Of a stretch of 20,164 nucleotides of DNA, positions 6,132-13,590 are shown one piece after another. The notes beneath the pieces are model-generated. The model was not told where the DNA came from and searched no databases. It saw only the letters and a program-made list of their open reading frames with translations. Location: positions 1-20,164 of the IMG/VR virus record IMGVR_UViG_3300044623_001560; one strand, 5' to 3'. The DNA is from a virus. The translations under genes were made by a program, and so were the position numbers. Numbering within the stretch: position 1 is the stretch's first letter; every line of letters begins with the position of its first letter.

Positions 6132-6352
6132 TCTCATCCATCTACCACTACGCCACGCTGCCACTCGCCGACGTGGAGCCTTGTTTCCGCGTGCCCGTTC
6201 CACCCGACAGCTTTCTAAGCCAAGACGGCACTTCCCGCGAACTCTCCCTCCTTCTCAAATCCGGATACCGATGGATTCGCACGGATGGCGAATTCTGCAT
6301 CTTTGAAAAAACTCTCCGCGAGGGAATCCCCGCCAACAAACCAACGCCATGA
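6128..6352 (+). CDS. small hypothetical protein, 74 residues
   Basis: Starts at the ATGA overlap at 6128 and ends in another ATGA overlap at 6349-6352. The product begins MISSIYHYATLPLADVEPCF and contains LLLKSGYRWIRTDGEFCIFEKTL, which reads as a short helix, a SGYRWIRTD turn and strands. One Cys in each half. No family recognised. The double overlap and the consistent codon use argue strongly for translation. Confidence 0.65.
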   Translation: MISSIYHYATLPLADVEPCFRVPVPPDSFLSQDGTSRELSLLLKSGYRWIRTDGEFCIFEKTLREGIPANKPTP

Positions 6353-6714
6353 ACACTCCCACACCACCCCTTGAAGAACTCGCCATCCTACTCTCCGCCG
6401 GTGCCTATTGGGCAGACGAGACGGACAAACGCGAATGCTGCGCGGACTATCACGACCCCATCCAAGAAGTCCAAGACGTCGTCCGCGAAGCTGACAACTT
6501 GATAAAGACGCTCCCCGCCGTCTATCACTCCGCGCCCGCCCTGTTTGATGCCCTCCATTACCTGTTAGAACAATCCGTGGATATGGATTTAAAGCACGGA
6601 ATTACCCTCAGTGAAGGCGAGCAATATGCCCGCGAAAAAGCCCTCGCCGTCTTCGCTCACATCCACTTAATGGAACCAGAATCTCCCTACTACACTGCCA
6701 CCACTAACCCCTAA
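6349..6714 (+). CDS. hypothetical phage-type protein, 121 residues
   Basis: Starts at the ATGA overlap at 6349. The sequence is helical throughout. The segment SAPALFDALHYLLEQSVDM followed by EGEQYAREKALAVFA resembles a common short phage and plasmid protein type with the pattern APxLxEAL ... ARxALA, seen near replication genes and of unknown function. That is resemblance from memory. Two adjacent Cys (ECCAD) lie near residue 28. The next gene begins 4 bp after the stop, so it belongs to the same operon. Confidence 0.68.
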   Translation: MNTPTPPLEELAILLSAGAYWADETDKRECCADYHDPIQEVQDVVREADNLIKTLPAVYHSAPALFDALHYLLEQSVDMDLKHGITLSEGEQYAREKALAVFAHIHLMEPESPYYTATTNP

Positions 6715-6718
6715 AAAC

Positions 6719-7594
6719 ATGAGCCTACACGACAAATCACTCCTCATCACCCTCCAGCTCGCCGGCATCGCCTCCGCACGGGCGGACAAGCAAATCACCC
6801 GAGACGTGCTATTCCAGAAAAACGCCCAGTCCGATGCTGGCCGCTGGGTTTCCCGCCTCTGGACTCGCGCCGCCATGGAGCCCATCCGCGGCCTGGACTC
6901 CCAGATCCGCTCCCTCCACTACGCCAAAACCCTGCCGTGGATGGACAAGGGCGAGCGCATCATCGCCACCCGCATCTTCACCGACTACATGGCCCAGATG
7001 CGCGAACTCCGCTTCAAGCGCGAGACCCTTGTACAAGGGTTTATCGATAACTACGATGACTGGCTCGACCAAGCCCGCGAGATGCGCGGCGACTCATTCA
7101 AATACGAAGAATACCCCACCCGCTGCGCCGCCCGCGACAAGTTCAAGTTCGAGCTCACCTCCGCACCCGTCCCCCACCGGGACGACTTCCGCATCACCCT
7201 CGCCTCCGAGGACATGACCGAGATCCAAGACGCCCTCGACCAACGCGTCCAAGACGCCGAGCTCACCGCCCGCCGAGACCTCTACCGCCGCATGGCAGAT
7301 CCCGTGAGTAAACTCGTCGAGCGCCTTGCCCAGCCAGACGCCCGCTTCACCGCCGCCACCCTCAACGTCCTGCGCGAGCTCTGCGCCACCCTGCCGGACG
7401 TAAACGTCCTAGACGATCCAGAGGTGGAAATGCTCCGCGCCACCATCGAGGCCCAACTCTGCCACCTCGACCCCGAAAGCATCACCGAGTCCCGCTCCGA
7501 CCGCTCCCGCGCCCTGTCCAAGGCCAACGACATCCTCGCCAAAATGGCCCCGTGGATGGACGCGCTGGAGGACGACGAAGAAGAAGCCGCGTAA
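6719..7594 (+). CDS. hypothetical protein, 291 residues, possibly DUF3150-like
   Basis: ATG at 6719 after CCCCTAAAAAC. The protein is helical and highly charged. A central signature runs TLPWMDKGERIIATRIFTDY, then a helix to FIDNYDDWLDQAREM, then YEEYPTRCAARDKFKFEL and PVPHRDDFRITL. From memory this resembles a protein often found next to MoxR/VWA pairs in phages and plasmids, sometimes labelled DUF3150; I am not certain of the label. The MoxR and VWA genes begin 0.5 kb downstream, after a terminator and one small gene, which fits. A dispersed palindrome copy interrupts the coding sequence at 7026 and encodes TLVQGF. The C terminus is acidic (ALEDDEEEAA). Confidence 0.72.
   Translation: MSLHDKSLLITLQLAGIASARADKQITRDVLFQKNAQSDAGRWVSRLWTRAAMEPIRGLDSQIRSLHYAKTLPWMDKGERIIATRIFTDYMAQMRELRFKRETLVQGFIDNYDDWLDQAREMRGDSFKYEEYPTRCAARDKFKFELTSAPVPHRDDFRITLASEDMTEIQDALDQRVQDAELTARRDLYRRMADPVSKLVERLAQPDARFTAATLNVLRELCATLPDVNVLDDPEVEMLRATIEAQLCHLDPESITESRSDRSRALSKANDILAKMAPWMDALEDDEEEAA
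7026..7039. repeat. dispersed palindrome copy 6 (centre TA), inside a gene
   Basis: CCCTTGTACAAGGG, a perfect 14-bp palindrome inside the 6719-7594 gene, read as (A)CC CTT GTA CAA GGG, giving TLVQG. Its frame differs from that of the copies in the methylase-like and helicase genes, which give PLCKG and PLHKG. Confidence 0.9.
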
Positions 7595-7607
7595 CTAAAC
7601 GAACAAC

Positions 7608-7907
7608 ATGACCTCCTTCCGCGATATTGTCCTCCGCGTTGGTACCACCTACCTGCGCGGAGAAATCACTTGGACAACCAGCGTCGCCAAAAAAACCCGT
7701 GGCGGCAAATTCTATTCCGAGCACATCTCCCACAACTGCAAAGACGCCATCCTCCGCCACGTTTCCGAAAAGACCGTGGAAATTACACTACCGGATGGAC
7801 AAACCTTCCGCAAACAGAAACGCTGGGGTTTCGCTTTCGTCAAAGTCCGCTCGCTCAAGCCGAATGGCTACAAGATCCTACTCAAGAAACGCACCAAACC
7901 AAAATAG
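7608..7907 (+). CDS. small basic hypothetical protein, 99 residues
   Basis: ATG at 7608, 13 bp after the previous stop. The product is basic and strand-rich: DIVLRVGTTYLRGEITWTTS, a KKTRGGKFYSEHI turn, then TVEITLPDGQTFRKQKRWGF and FVKVRSLKPNGYKILLKKR. It looks like a small beta-barrel, and the net positive charge would suit nucleic-acid binding, but no family is recognised. It is the last gene before the terminator at 7940, so it closes the 5432-7907 run. Confidence 0.65.
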   Translation: MTSFRDIVLRVGTTYLRGEITWTTSVAKKTRGGKFYSEHISHNCKDAILRHVSEKTVEITLPDGQTFRKQKRWGFAFVKVRSLKPNGYKILLKKRTKPK

Positions 7908-7939
7908 GTTCTAAACGTCCCCCACAACCATTTCCCCAA

Positions 7940-7970
7940 CCCGGTAGGATTTTCCTCACCGGGTTTTTTT
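7940..7970 (+). terminator. Rho-independent terminator
   Basis: CCCGGTAGGA (7940-7949) pairs with TCCT-C-ACCGGG (7953-7963), a 10-bp stem with one bulged C and a TTT loop, followed by seven T. It separates the clamp-side genes from the MoxR block. Confidence 0.9.
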
Positions 7971-8102
7971 ACGCCCTTGCAGAAGGATCATCAAAAATGC
8001 TTATTTAGAACTTTTACCCATTATTGTAAAAACTTCCCTTTTTACTTGCCATTTTTTCCCACGTTTAGAAATTAAACCAACCAACAACCAAATAACACCA
8101 CC
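7971..8102 (+). promoter_or_regulatory. AT-rich gap, likely promoter region of the MoxR block
   Basis: This 132-bp gap between a terminator and a long gene block is much more AT-rich than the genes around it, so it is the obvious place for the promoter. It contains an inverted repeat TTTTAC-N8-GTAAAA at 8012-8031 that could be an operator, and a decayed palindrome copy at 7974-7987 (CCCTTGCAGAAGGA). TTGCAG at 7977 with TTATTT at 8001 is one weak promoter candidate. I cannot fix the -35 and -10 elements. The 30 bp before the ATG are almost free of G (ACCAACCAACAACC). Confidence 0.5.
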
Positions 8103-9098
8103 ATGACTCCATCCACACTCGAAAAACGCCTAGCCGTCGCCTTCTCAAACAATCTCAAGATTTTGATCAAGGGCGCACCAGGCATCGGCAAATCAGAAAT
8201 CGTAGAAGCCGCGGCCCGCCGCGCCAACTGCGATCTCGTCATCATGCACCCCGCCGTTAGCGATCCCACCGACTTCAAGGGACTGCCCGCCATCGTCAAC
8301 AGTAAGGCAGAATTCCTGCCTTACGGACAACTCCGCAAGCTCATCGAGGCCACCATGCCGACCGTTGCCTTCATCGACGACATCGGCCAATCCCCGCACG
8401 CCGTGCAGGCCGGACTGATGCAACTGCTCCAAGCCCGCGAAATCGACGGTCAGAAAATCTCCGACTACGTCACCTTCTGCGGGGCCACCAATGACACCGC
8501 CCACATGGCTGGAGTGCAAAGTCTCTTAGAGCCGGTCAAATCCCGCTGGCACACCATCGTCGAGCTCACCGCAGACAAAATGGAGTGGATTCAATGGGCG
8601 CACAAGAAAGGTCTCCGCGAGGAGATCCTCGCCTTCGTCTCGTTTCGTGGCATGGAAGCGCTCCACAACTTCAAGCCCACCCGCGACCTAACCAACTCCC
8701 CGTCCCCCCGCACCGTTGCCAACGCCGCCGCACTTTTCGCCGCTGGCTTCCAAGACGCGGAAACCCTCGGTGGAGCAGCAGGCGCGGGCTGGGCTGCCGA
8801 GTTCCTCGGCTTCCTCAAGGTCTATCGCACCCTGCCAGATCCCGACGAGTGCATCAAGAACCCCACCACCGCCCGCATCCCGAGCGATGGCGATTTCGCC
8901 ACCCTCTTCGCCATCGCCGTCGCCCTCAGCCTTCGTACCACCAAGGGTAACCTCGCCGCCGTCACCACCTACCTCAAACGACTACCCAAGGAGCATGAAG
9001 TCTTCGCCGTGCGCGACGCGCTCGCCCGCGAGTCATCCCTCACCAATACCGCCGCCTTCACCAACTGGGCCTCCGACAATATCAAAGTATTGAGCTAA
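8103..9098 (+). CDS. MoxR-family AAA+ ATPase
   Basis: A 331-residue ATPase. Walker A GAPGIGKS at 24-31, the MoxR-type segment SDPTDFKGLP at 53-62, Walker B VAFIDDIG at 88-95, sensor-1 region FCGATN at 125-130, a probable arginine finger in EPVKSRW (R148), and a sensor-2 stretch around SPRTVANAA near 205. MoxR ATPases usually work with a VWA partner as metal-insertion or protein-remodelling chaperones (CobS/CobT of cobalt chelation is one example). A VWA protein is encoded two genes downstream. Phages and plasmids often carry such pairs with unknown targets. First gene of a 13-gene block. It ends in a TAATG overlap with the next gene. Confidence 0.9.
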   Translation: MTPSTLEKRLAVAFSNNLKILIKGAPGIGKSEIVEAAARRANCDLVIMHPAVSDPTDFKGLPAIVNSKAEFLPYGQLRKLIEATMPTVAFIDDIGQSPHAVQAGLMQLLQAREIDGQKISDYVTFCGATNDTAHMAGVQSLLEPVKSRWHTIVELTADKMEWIQWAHKKGLREEILAFVSFRGMEALHNFKPTRDLTNSPSPRTVANAAALFAAGFQDAETLGGAAGAGWAAEFLGFLKVYRTLPDPDECIKNPTTARIPSDGDFATLFAIAVALSLRTTKGNLAAVTTYLKRLPKEHEVFAVRDALARESSLTNTAAFTNWASDNIKVLS

Positions 9099-9466
9099 TG
9101 ACCATCGAGGAAGAAACCGACGAATACCTCTTTGTGCAGCACGTCGTGGACATCCTCGGCGTGGAGAACAGTCGCCCGGACTTAGAACCGGGCGGCTTAT
9201 GGATTTGCCGCAAGTTCCGCCTGTCTTGGGGACTACGCCATGCCACCGAGCCACCCACCCTACAAGTGGGCCTCAGCTCCGCCATCCTCAACGGCCCCAA
9301 CGCCTTCCTCCCCTACGAGCTGGAAGGCCGCCTCGCCCAATGGCGCACCGTCTGGGACAACCGCGCCACCTCCATCCACAAAGACCTCACCTCCCTCGAC
9401 TTTCGCGACATCGTCGCCATCACCGCCATCCTCGGATGGAGAAAAGAATCCGACCAAACCTTATGA
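9098..9466 (+). CDS. hypothetical protein between MoxR and VWA genes, 122 residues
   Basis: Starts in a TAATG overlap with the MoxR stop and ends in an ATGA overlap with the VWA gene, so it is wedged between the two and probably made in fixed ratio with them. The sequence begins MTIEEETDEYLFVQHVVDIL. Later parts include a strand-rich middle (GLWICRKFRLSWGLRHA), an SSAILNGPNAFLPYELEGRL segment and a helical end. No catalytic motif or family is recognised. By position it could be an adaptor of the MoxR/VWA module. Confidence 0.7.
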   Translation: MTIEEETDEYLFVQHVVDILGVENSRPDLEPGGLWICRKFRLSWGLRHATEPPTLQVGLSSAILNGPNAFLPYELEGRLAQWRTVWDNRATSIHKDLTSLDFRDIVAITAILGWRKESDQTL

Positions 9467-10713
9467 ACCTCACCGACCGCCTCAAACGCACCCGCCTCAA
9501 CCTCATCATGGACGCGCCTTTCTTCGGCACGCTCGCCTTCAGGCTGGATGCCACTCTGGACGCATCCGTCACCTCCGCCATGACCGATGGCCGCACCATC
9601 AAGATCAACCCCGAGTTCGCCGCCAAGCTCACCGAACCACAGCTCACAGGTCTCATGGTCGAGTGCATCGGCCACTGCGCGATGGGCCACCTCTGGCGAC
9701 GCGGCGGCCGCGACATGGAAGGCTGGAACAAATCCGCAGACCAAGCAATCTGGGAGATCATCTCCAAGCTCCAAACAGCCACCGACGGTCGCGTGACCAT
9801 GCCTCCTAACGGCACCTGCGACCCCAAGTATAACAACCTGTCCGCCGAGGAAATCTACTCGCTGATAAAACAGGAAGAGCAACAACAACAAGGCGGCAAG
9901 CCGCCCGAAAAATACCAATCTCCCGGCGCGTTCGAGAACCCCGCGCCCGATCCCGAGTCCGAGAACCAGCCCGGAGACGACGGTGAAGGCGAAGGTGCAG
10001 GTGACAATGACGGCCAAGGCGAAGGTAAAGGCGGTGCAGGGCAAGCCCCTGCGCCGCCCGCATCTCTCGAAGAAGAGTGGAAAAGCGCCGTCACCCAAGC
10101 CGCCACCGTAGAGCGCCAGAAAAACCAAGGCACACTCCCCGCCTGGATGAAGTCGCTGGTGGACGAGCTCATCGAGCCCAAGGTACCGTGGACGGAACAC
10201 GTCCGCGAGTTCTGCCACCGGCTTTCCCGTGACGATTACTCCTTCCGCCGACCGAACCTGCGCTACCTACCCCTCGGCTTCGTGCTACCATCGCTCAAGT
10301 CCGAGCGACTCGGCCCCATCGTCGGCGCGTTCGACACCTCCGGTTCCATCTTCTGCCACCCACAAATGGTGCAAGACATTCTCTCCGAATTCCAAGGTGT
10401 CTTGGATCTCTGCCGCCCCGAGCAAATGGTACTCATGGATTGCGACACCCGCGTCCACCAGCAGGTGGAATTCTTACCCGGTGACACGCTCCTGTCATTC
10501 ATCCCCGAAGGCGGTGGTGGCACCGACTTCCGCCCGATCTTCGAAGCCATCGAACTCATGCCCGAACCACCCGCCTGCCTAATCTTCCTCACCGATCTCT
10601 GGGGCAGTTTCCCAAAGACCGCGCCAGACTATCCAGTGCTATGGGCCAACTTCGGCCACCCGCACGAGAAAGCCCCGTTCGGCACCACCATCTACGTTCC
10701 CATCGCCTGCTAA
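9463..10713 (+). CDS. VWA-like protein with degenerate metallopeptidase domain (DUF2201-like)
   Basis: Starts in the ATGA overlap at 9463, 416 residues. Residues 1-115 match the N-terminal domain of the DUF2201 putative metallopeptidases, where HExxH is expected before a GHLxRRGGRD-like segment. Here that position reads ECIGH (67-71), so the first His and the catalytic Glu are missing. Residues 135-200 are a low-complexity linker rich in Gln, Gly, Glu and Pro. Residues 285-416 form the VWA-like domain, with a MIDAS motif DTSGS (291-295), GGGGTDF (350-356) and LTDLW (376-380). VWA proteins commonly partner MoxR ATPases, so this is the likely partner of the 8103 gene. The intact metal site in the VWA domain and lost protease site suggest a binding, not proteolytic, role. 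Confidence 0.88.
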   Translation: MNLTDRLKRTRLNLIMDAPFFGTLAFRLDATLDASVTSAMTDGRTIKINPEFAAKLTEPQLTGLMVECIGHCAMGHLWRRGGRDMEGWNKSADQAIWEIISKLQTATDGRVTMPPNGTCDPKYNNLSAEEIYSLIKQEEQQQQGGKPPEKYQSPGAFENPAPDPESENQPGDDGEGEGAGDNDGQGEGKGGAGQAPAPPASLEEEWKSAVTQAATVERQKNQGTLPAWMKSLVDELIEPKVPWTEHVREFCHRLSRDDYSFRRPNLRYLPLGFVLPSLKSERLGPIVGAFDTSGSIFCHPQMVQDILSEFQGVLDLCRPEQMVLMDCDTRVHQQVEFLPGDTLLSFIPEGGGGTDFRPIFEAIELMPEPPACLIFLTDLWGSFPKTAPDYPVLWANFGHPHEKAPFGTTIYVPIAC

Positions 10714-11330
10714 TGAACCAACGCATCGTCATGTCCCCGAGAGCCCGCTTAGAAGCGAAGCGGATGCTCGTAAACCGCTACCTAATATCTTGTAACACCT
10801 CCGGCGTGGTGACGGTGAGTCGCCTAGCCTTCTCTAACCATCCGCGTGATTGGTATGTATCATCCAAGATCGTCACCGGCCAACGCTATGACCATCCTCT
10901 GAAAGACCGAAAACGCACCAACGTCCACATACACGCCTGCATTCCCCCACAGCACAAAAGCATGCCCTTCATGAACGAAGCCACCGGCTTCTACAACTTC
11001 ACCTGTGGCATCCTCCCTCTCCCCGCGCCGGAAGGCATCGACAAGCTCGATCTGCTCTGCACCTCGGACGGGGAACGCGGCTCAGTGATCATCCGCACCC
11101 GCTGGCACTTCCGCTTCACCATCGGCAACTTCACCGCCACCGTCGGCATGGGCATTAAGCACCCCGTGATCCGCAAGACCCTAGAGCCCGCCCACCAAGA
11201 GTACCGCCAACTCTGCGCCAACTACCTCGCGGAGCGTCTCAATCCCAAAACGATGTTAGTAGTAAGCGGAGACGGTGGACCACCTCCGAAGCGGGTGAGT
11301 TACGATGCCCAGTACAAATACACTCCATGA
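10713..11330 (+). CDS. hypothetical protein, 205 residues
   Basis: Starts in a TAATG overlap with the VWA stop and ends in an ATGA overlap at 11327-11330. The product begins MNQRIVMSPRARLEAKRMLV (a basic helix). The middle is strand-rich with aromatic residues (WYVSSKIVTGQRYDHP, FYNFTCGILPLP), then RWHFRFTIGNFTATVGMG. It ends in a helical and Pro-rich segment. It looks like a mixed alpha/beta fold I do not recognise. Position behind the MoxR and VWA genes suggests it works with them or belongs to the same transcript only. Confidence 0.7.
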   Translation: MNQRIVMSPRARLEAKRMLVNRYLISCNTSGVVTVSRLAFSNHPRDWYVSSKIVTGQRYDHPLKDRKRTNVHIHACIPPQHKSMPFMNEATGFYNFTCGILPLPAPEGIDKLDLLCTSDGERGSVIIRTRWHFRFTIGNFTATVGMGIKHPVIRKTLEPAHQEYRQLCANYLAERLNPKTMLVVSGDGGPPPKRVSYDAQYKYTP

Positions 11331-11527
11331 AAACACCACTTAACGAAATCCTCATCAAATGTTCTGAATGCGGAGAAGAATCTTCAGCTTCTACCCGCCA
11401 CCATACAGCAATGGGTGCTGTCATTGGGCTGCCAAAAACAGGTCTTGAACCAGAACAAATAACCCAGCTCAAAACAATGATCCTGCTCTGCGAATGCTGC
11501 CAGGAAGAAAAAGAAGATCGCGAATGA
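11327..11527 (+). CDS. small zinc-ribbon-like protein, 66 residues
   Basis: ATG at 11327 in an ATGA overlap, stop in a further ATGA overlap at 11524-11527. CSEC at 12-15 (C-x2-C) and CECC at 55-58 (C-x2-C, with an extra Cys at 57) are spaced like a treble-clef or zinc-ribbon metal site, with two His at 25-26 between them. The middle is short and helical. Such small ribbon proteins commonly bind nucleic acid or modify a neighbouring enzyme. The specific partner is unknown, but the methylase-like gene begins inside its stop codon. Confidence 0.65.
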   Translation: MKTPLNEILIKCSECGEESSASTRHHTAMGAVIGLPKTGLEPEQITQLKTMILLCECCQEEKEDRE

Positions 11528-13080
11528 AAAATAAAAAACAATCCATCACCCCCGCCTCCACCCAGTCCGCTGCGACTAACAGCGACCGCAAAGGACTCCA
11601 GCAATACTTCACCCCAGAGCCATGGGCCACCGCCCTCGGAGCCGCATGGCCAGAATACCGCAAAACTCTAACTGACCTCCACTGCGGCAACGGCCAACTC
11701 ATGCGCGGGCTCTCTAACGACACCACCCGCGAAGTGATGGGTAACGACCTCGATCCCACCGCCACCCTCGGCGGCCCCGTGACATGGAGCAAGTCCCACC
11801 CTGGCATGATAGCCCCCATCACCAACTGCTCCCACGGTGACATCCTCGACCTCTATCCACTTCTGCTAGAGACGGAAACCCGCTTCGACCTACTCGCCCT
11901 TAACCCACCGTTCTCGCTGAATTGGCCTGTGGAACTTTTACCTGAACCCTTGTGCAAGGGTCTAACGGGTAAGACAGTGGACAGCACCCACGCCACCCTG
12001 CGGATGATGCCCACTCTGCTAACAGAGAAAGGCGAAGGGATGCTCATCGCAAACCAAAGCACGCTGGAGCGGATCTATCAAGAACACCCCACCGACTTCG
12101 CCTCCGCATGGCTATGGGCGTCCATCCCCTCGTTCTATCCCGGCGTAGACCCGTCCACACGCATCGGGGTACTTTACTTTTCCGGCACGCCGCGCCCAGT
12201 GGGTGGGTTTGATGCACGAGACCTCGTCCATCAAGCACTCCGCCCCAAGACCGTACAGGATCTCGCCGTAGCACTCGAGATCCTCCGCTATCAATACTTC
12301 AAAAACACTTGCATCAGCGAACCCTGGGAATCCACCTCCGGCGTCTCCCGCACCTTCCTCGCCTGCACGGAGGAGATGGAACGCCGCCGCGATCCCTCCG
12401 CATCGCGGTGCAACGTCACCCTCGACATCTCCGGCCGCCTACGCACTTGGGTCTCCGCATTCCAAGAACGCACCCACACCATCCCCAGCGAGCTCGCGGA
12501 CTTCCTACGCTCCATCAACCGCAAGCACCCGCTGGAACTCACCCTCCAGCGCGGTGCCCGCCAAGCTCTCCAGCATGTCATCGACTGTGGGATCTGGTCC
12601 ATCGACACCCTCGCCGACGACACCCTCCGACAAGCCATCTCCAACTACGACCGCGAACGCGCCCCACTCACCCCCGTCAGTGACGTGCAACGCATTGGAT
12701 GGATCGACGATGCGGAGGAACTTCTCTGCGAGAAAGACTTCCTCCATTTCCGCACCGGCCACCGCTACCCACTCACCACCGAGACCATCAACTGGAAGAA
12801 GACCGAGAAGCGTCCCCGCTACCATGCCGGCAAACGTGATACCGAGGAGGTACTCGTCCGCGGCACCGACCTGCGCCTCACCCTCCATCCGCAAGACGGA
12901 AAGCCCGTCCACTTCATCTTTAACCCGGACAAGGTGGATACCACGCAGGAAACCCACTCGCTAGAAACCCTCGCCGCCCACTTCGCCCTACCCGTGGTGG
13001 TAGACATCACCTCCCTCAAGGCGGACCAATACGCCGCCAACCTCGCCCTGCTAGATGAACTCGAAACACTAACACCATGA
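11524..13080 (+). CDS. N6-adenine DNA methyltransferase-like protein
   Basis: A 518-residue protein starting at the ATG in the ATGA overlap at 11524. The frame extends back to 11494 but the overlap is the better start. QQYFTPEPWA (26-35) followed by DLHCGNGQL (51-59) fits the cofactor-binding motif I of methylases (DxxxGxGxL). NPPF (127-130) is the catalytic motif IV of N6-adenine methylases. The C-terminal 370 residues are unlike ordinary methylases and may recognise DNA or a partner. No restriction nuclease gene is adjacent, so an orphan or regulatory methylase is more likely than a restriction-modification system. A palindrome copy at 11947 encodes PLCKG just after NPPF. Ends in an ATGA overlap at 13077. 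Confidence 0.82.
   Translation: MKNKKQSITPASTQSAATNSDRKGLQQYFTPEPWATALGAAWPEYRKTLTDLHCGNGQLMRGLSNDTTREVMGNDLDPTATLGGPVTWSKSHPGMIAPITNCSHGDILDLYPLLLETETRFDLLALNPPFSLNWPVELLPEPLCKGLTGKTVDSTHATLRMMPTLLTEKGEGMLIANQSTLERIYQEHPTDFASAWLWASIPSFYPGVDPSTRIGVLYFSGTPRPVGGFDARDLVHQALRPKTVQDLAVALEILRYQYFKNTCISEPWESTSGVSRTFLACTEEMERRRDPSASRCNVTLDISGRLRTWVSAFQERTHTIPSELADFLRSINRKHPLELTLQRGARQALQHVIDCGIWSIDTLADDTLRQAISNYDRERAPLTPVSDVQRIGWIDDAEELLCEKDFLHFRTGHRYPLTTETINWKKTEKRPRYHAGKRDTEEVLVRGTDLRLTLHPQDGKPVHFIFNPDKVDTTQETHSLETLAAHFALPVVVDITSLKADQYAANLALLDELETLTP
11947..11960. repeat. dispersed palindrome copy 7 (centre TG), inside a gene
   Basis: CCCTTGTGCAAGGG inside the methylase-like gene, read as CCC TTG TGC AAG GGT, giving PLCKG (residues 142-146), shortly after the catalytic NPPF. 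The flanks keep the final T but not the full AAA/TTT. Confidence 0.9.
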
Positions 13081-13343
13081 GTGCCAAACCCGTTACCAAG
13101 AAGCGCAGCTATCACTACTCGTTCAAGCTACCAGACGGCTTGTTTGTCGGACGCATGGGTTTCCATGCACCACTAACCCCTCAGCCTGTCTCACACGCCA
13201 TCTGGTACTCTGTGGAAGGCATCGCCTCGAAACGCCACGAAATTCTCACCCTGTTTCCCACCGCAAGAATCGTCCCCACCCCACGCTTTAACGACGAATC
13301 CAACGAATGGGAAACACCCGTCGATGTACCAAACCTAAACTGA
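13077..13343 (+). CDS. small hypothetical protein, 88 residues
   Basis: Starts in the ATGA overlap with the methylase-like gene. The product begins MSAKPVTKKRSYHYSFKLPD and continues as a strand-rich chain (LFVGRMGFHAPL, then AIWYSVEGIASKRHEILTLF) with an Asn/Glu/Pro-rich C terminus. The basic N terminus and the strand-rich core suggest a small beta fold. No family recognised. The next gene starts 4 bp after its stop. Confidence 0.65.
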   Translation: MSAKPVTKKRSYHYSFKLPDGLFVGRMGFHAPLTPQPVSHAIWYSVEGIASKRHEILTLFPTARIVPTPRFNDESNEWETPVDVPNLN

Positions 13344-13347
13344 ACCT

Positions 13348-13575
13348 ATGAAAATAAAAAGCGTCATCATCACCCCCATGCCACGGCCAATGCCGCAGGG
13401 CATGTTCGACCCCATGCCCATAGTCATCGCGACCTTTGAGGATGGAACCACCAAGAACCTGTTCTCGTTCTACCCGGACGAGGTTTGGTTTACCCCAAAC
13501 GAATTTATCGGACTAACCGAAGAGGAGGCGAAGCGTCTCTCCCAACAAAAAGACACCGCATACCTCCGGTCATAA
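13348..13575 (+). CDS. conserved small hypothetical protein, 75 residues
   Basis: ATG at 13348, 4 bp after the previous stop. From memory the pattern KIKSVIITPMPRPMPQGMFD, then ATFEDGTTKNLFSFYPDE, then FIGLTEEEAKRL and a final AYLRS matches a widespread family of about 70-75 residues on phages, plasmids and integrative elements. No function is known to me. The strong conservation of the EDGT-K-LF-FYPDE and GLTEEEA segments suggests a compact structured protein. It lies 15 bp before the ParB-type gene and is part of the same block. Confidence 0.78.
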   Translation: MKIKSVIITPMPRPMPQGMFDPMPIVIATFEDGTTKNLFSFYPDEVWFTPNEFIGLTEEEAKRLSQQKDTAYLRS

Positions 13576-13590
13576 CACTCCCCTAACACC

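Noticed and set aside
9313-10218. A 301-codon open frame on the minus strand
   Set aside because: It is antisense to the VWA protein gene, whose motifs and overlaps are clear; the frame is open only because of codon bias.
8103-10713. Cobalt chelatase (CobS/CobT) for cobalamin synthesis
   Set aside because: The pair resembles CobS/CobT only in having MoxR and VWA domains. There is no cobalamin gene nearby, and the VWA protein has a DUF2201-type layout in a phage-like context.
11524-13080. Restriction-modification system
   Set aside because: No nuclease motif is found in the neighbours, and the methylase-like gene is embedded in an otherwise replication-type block.
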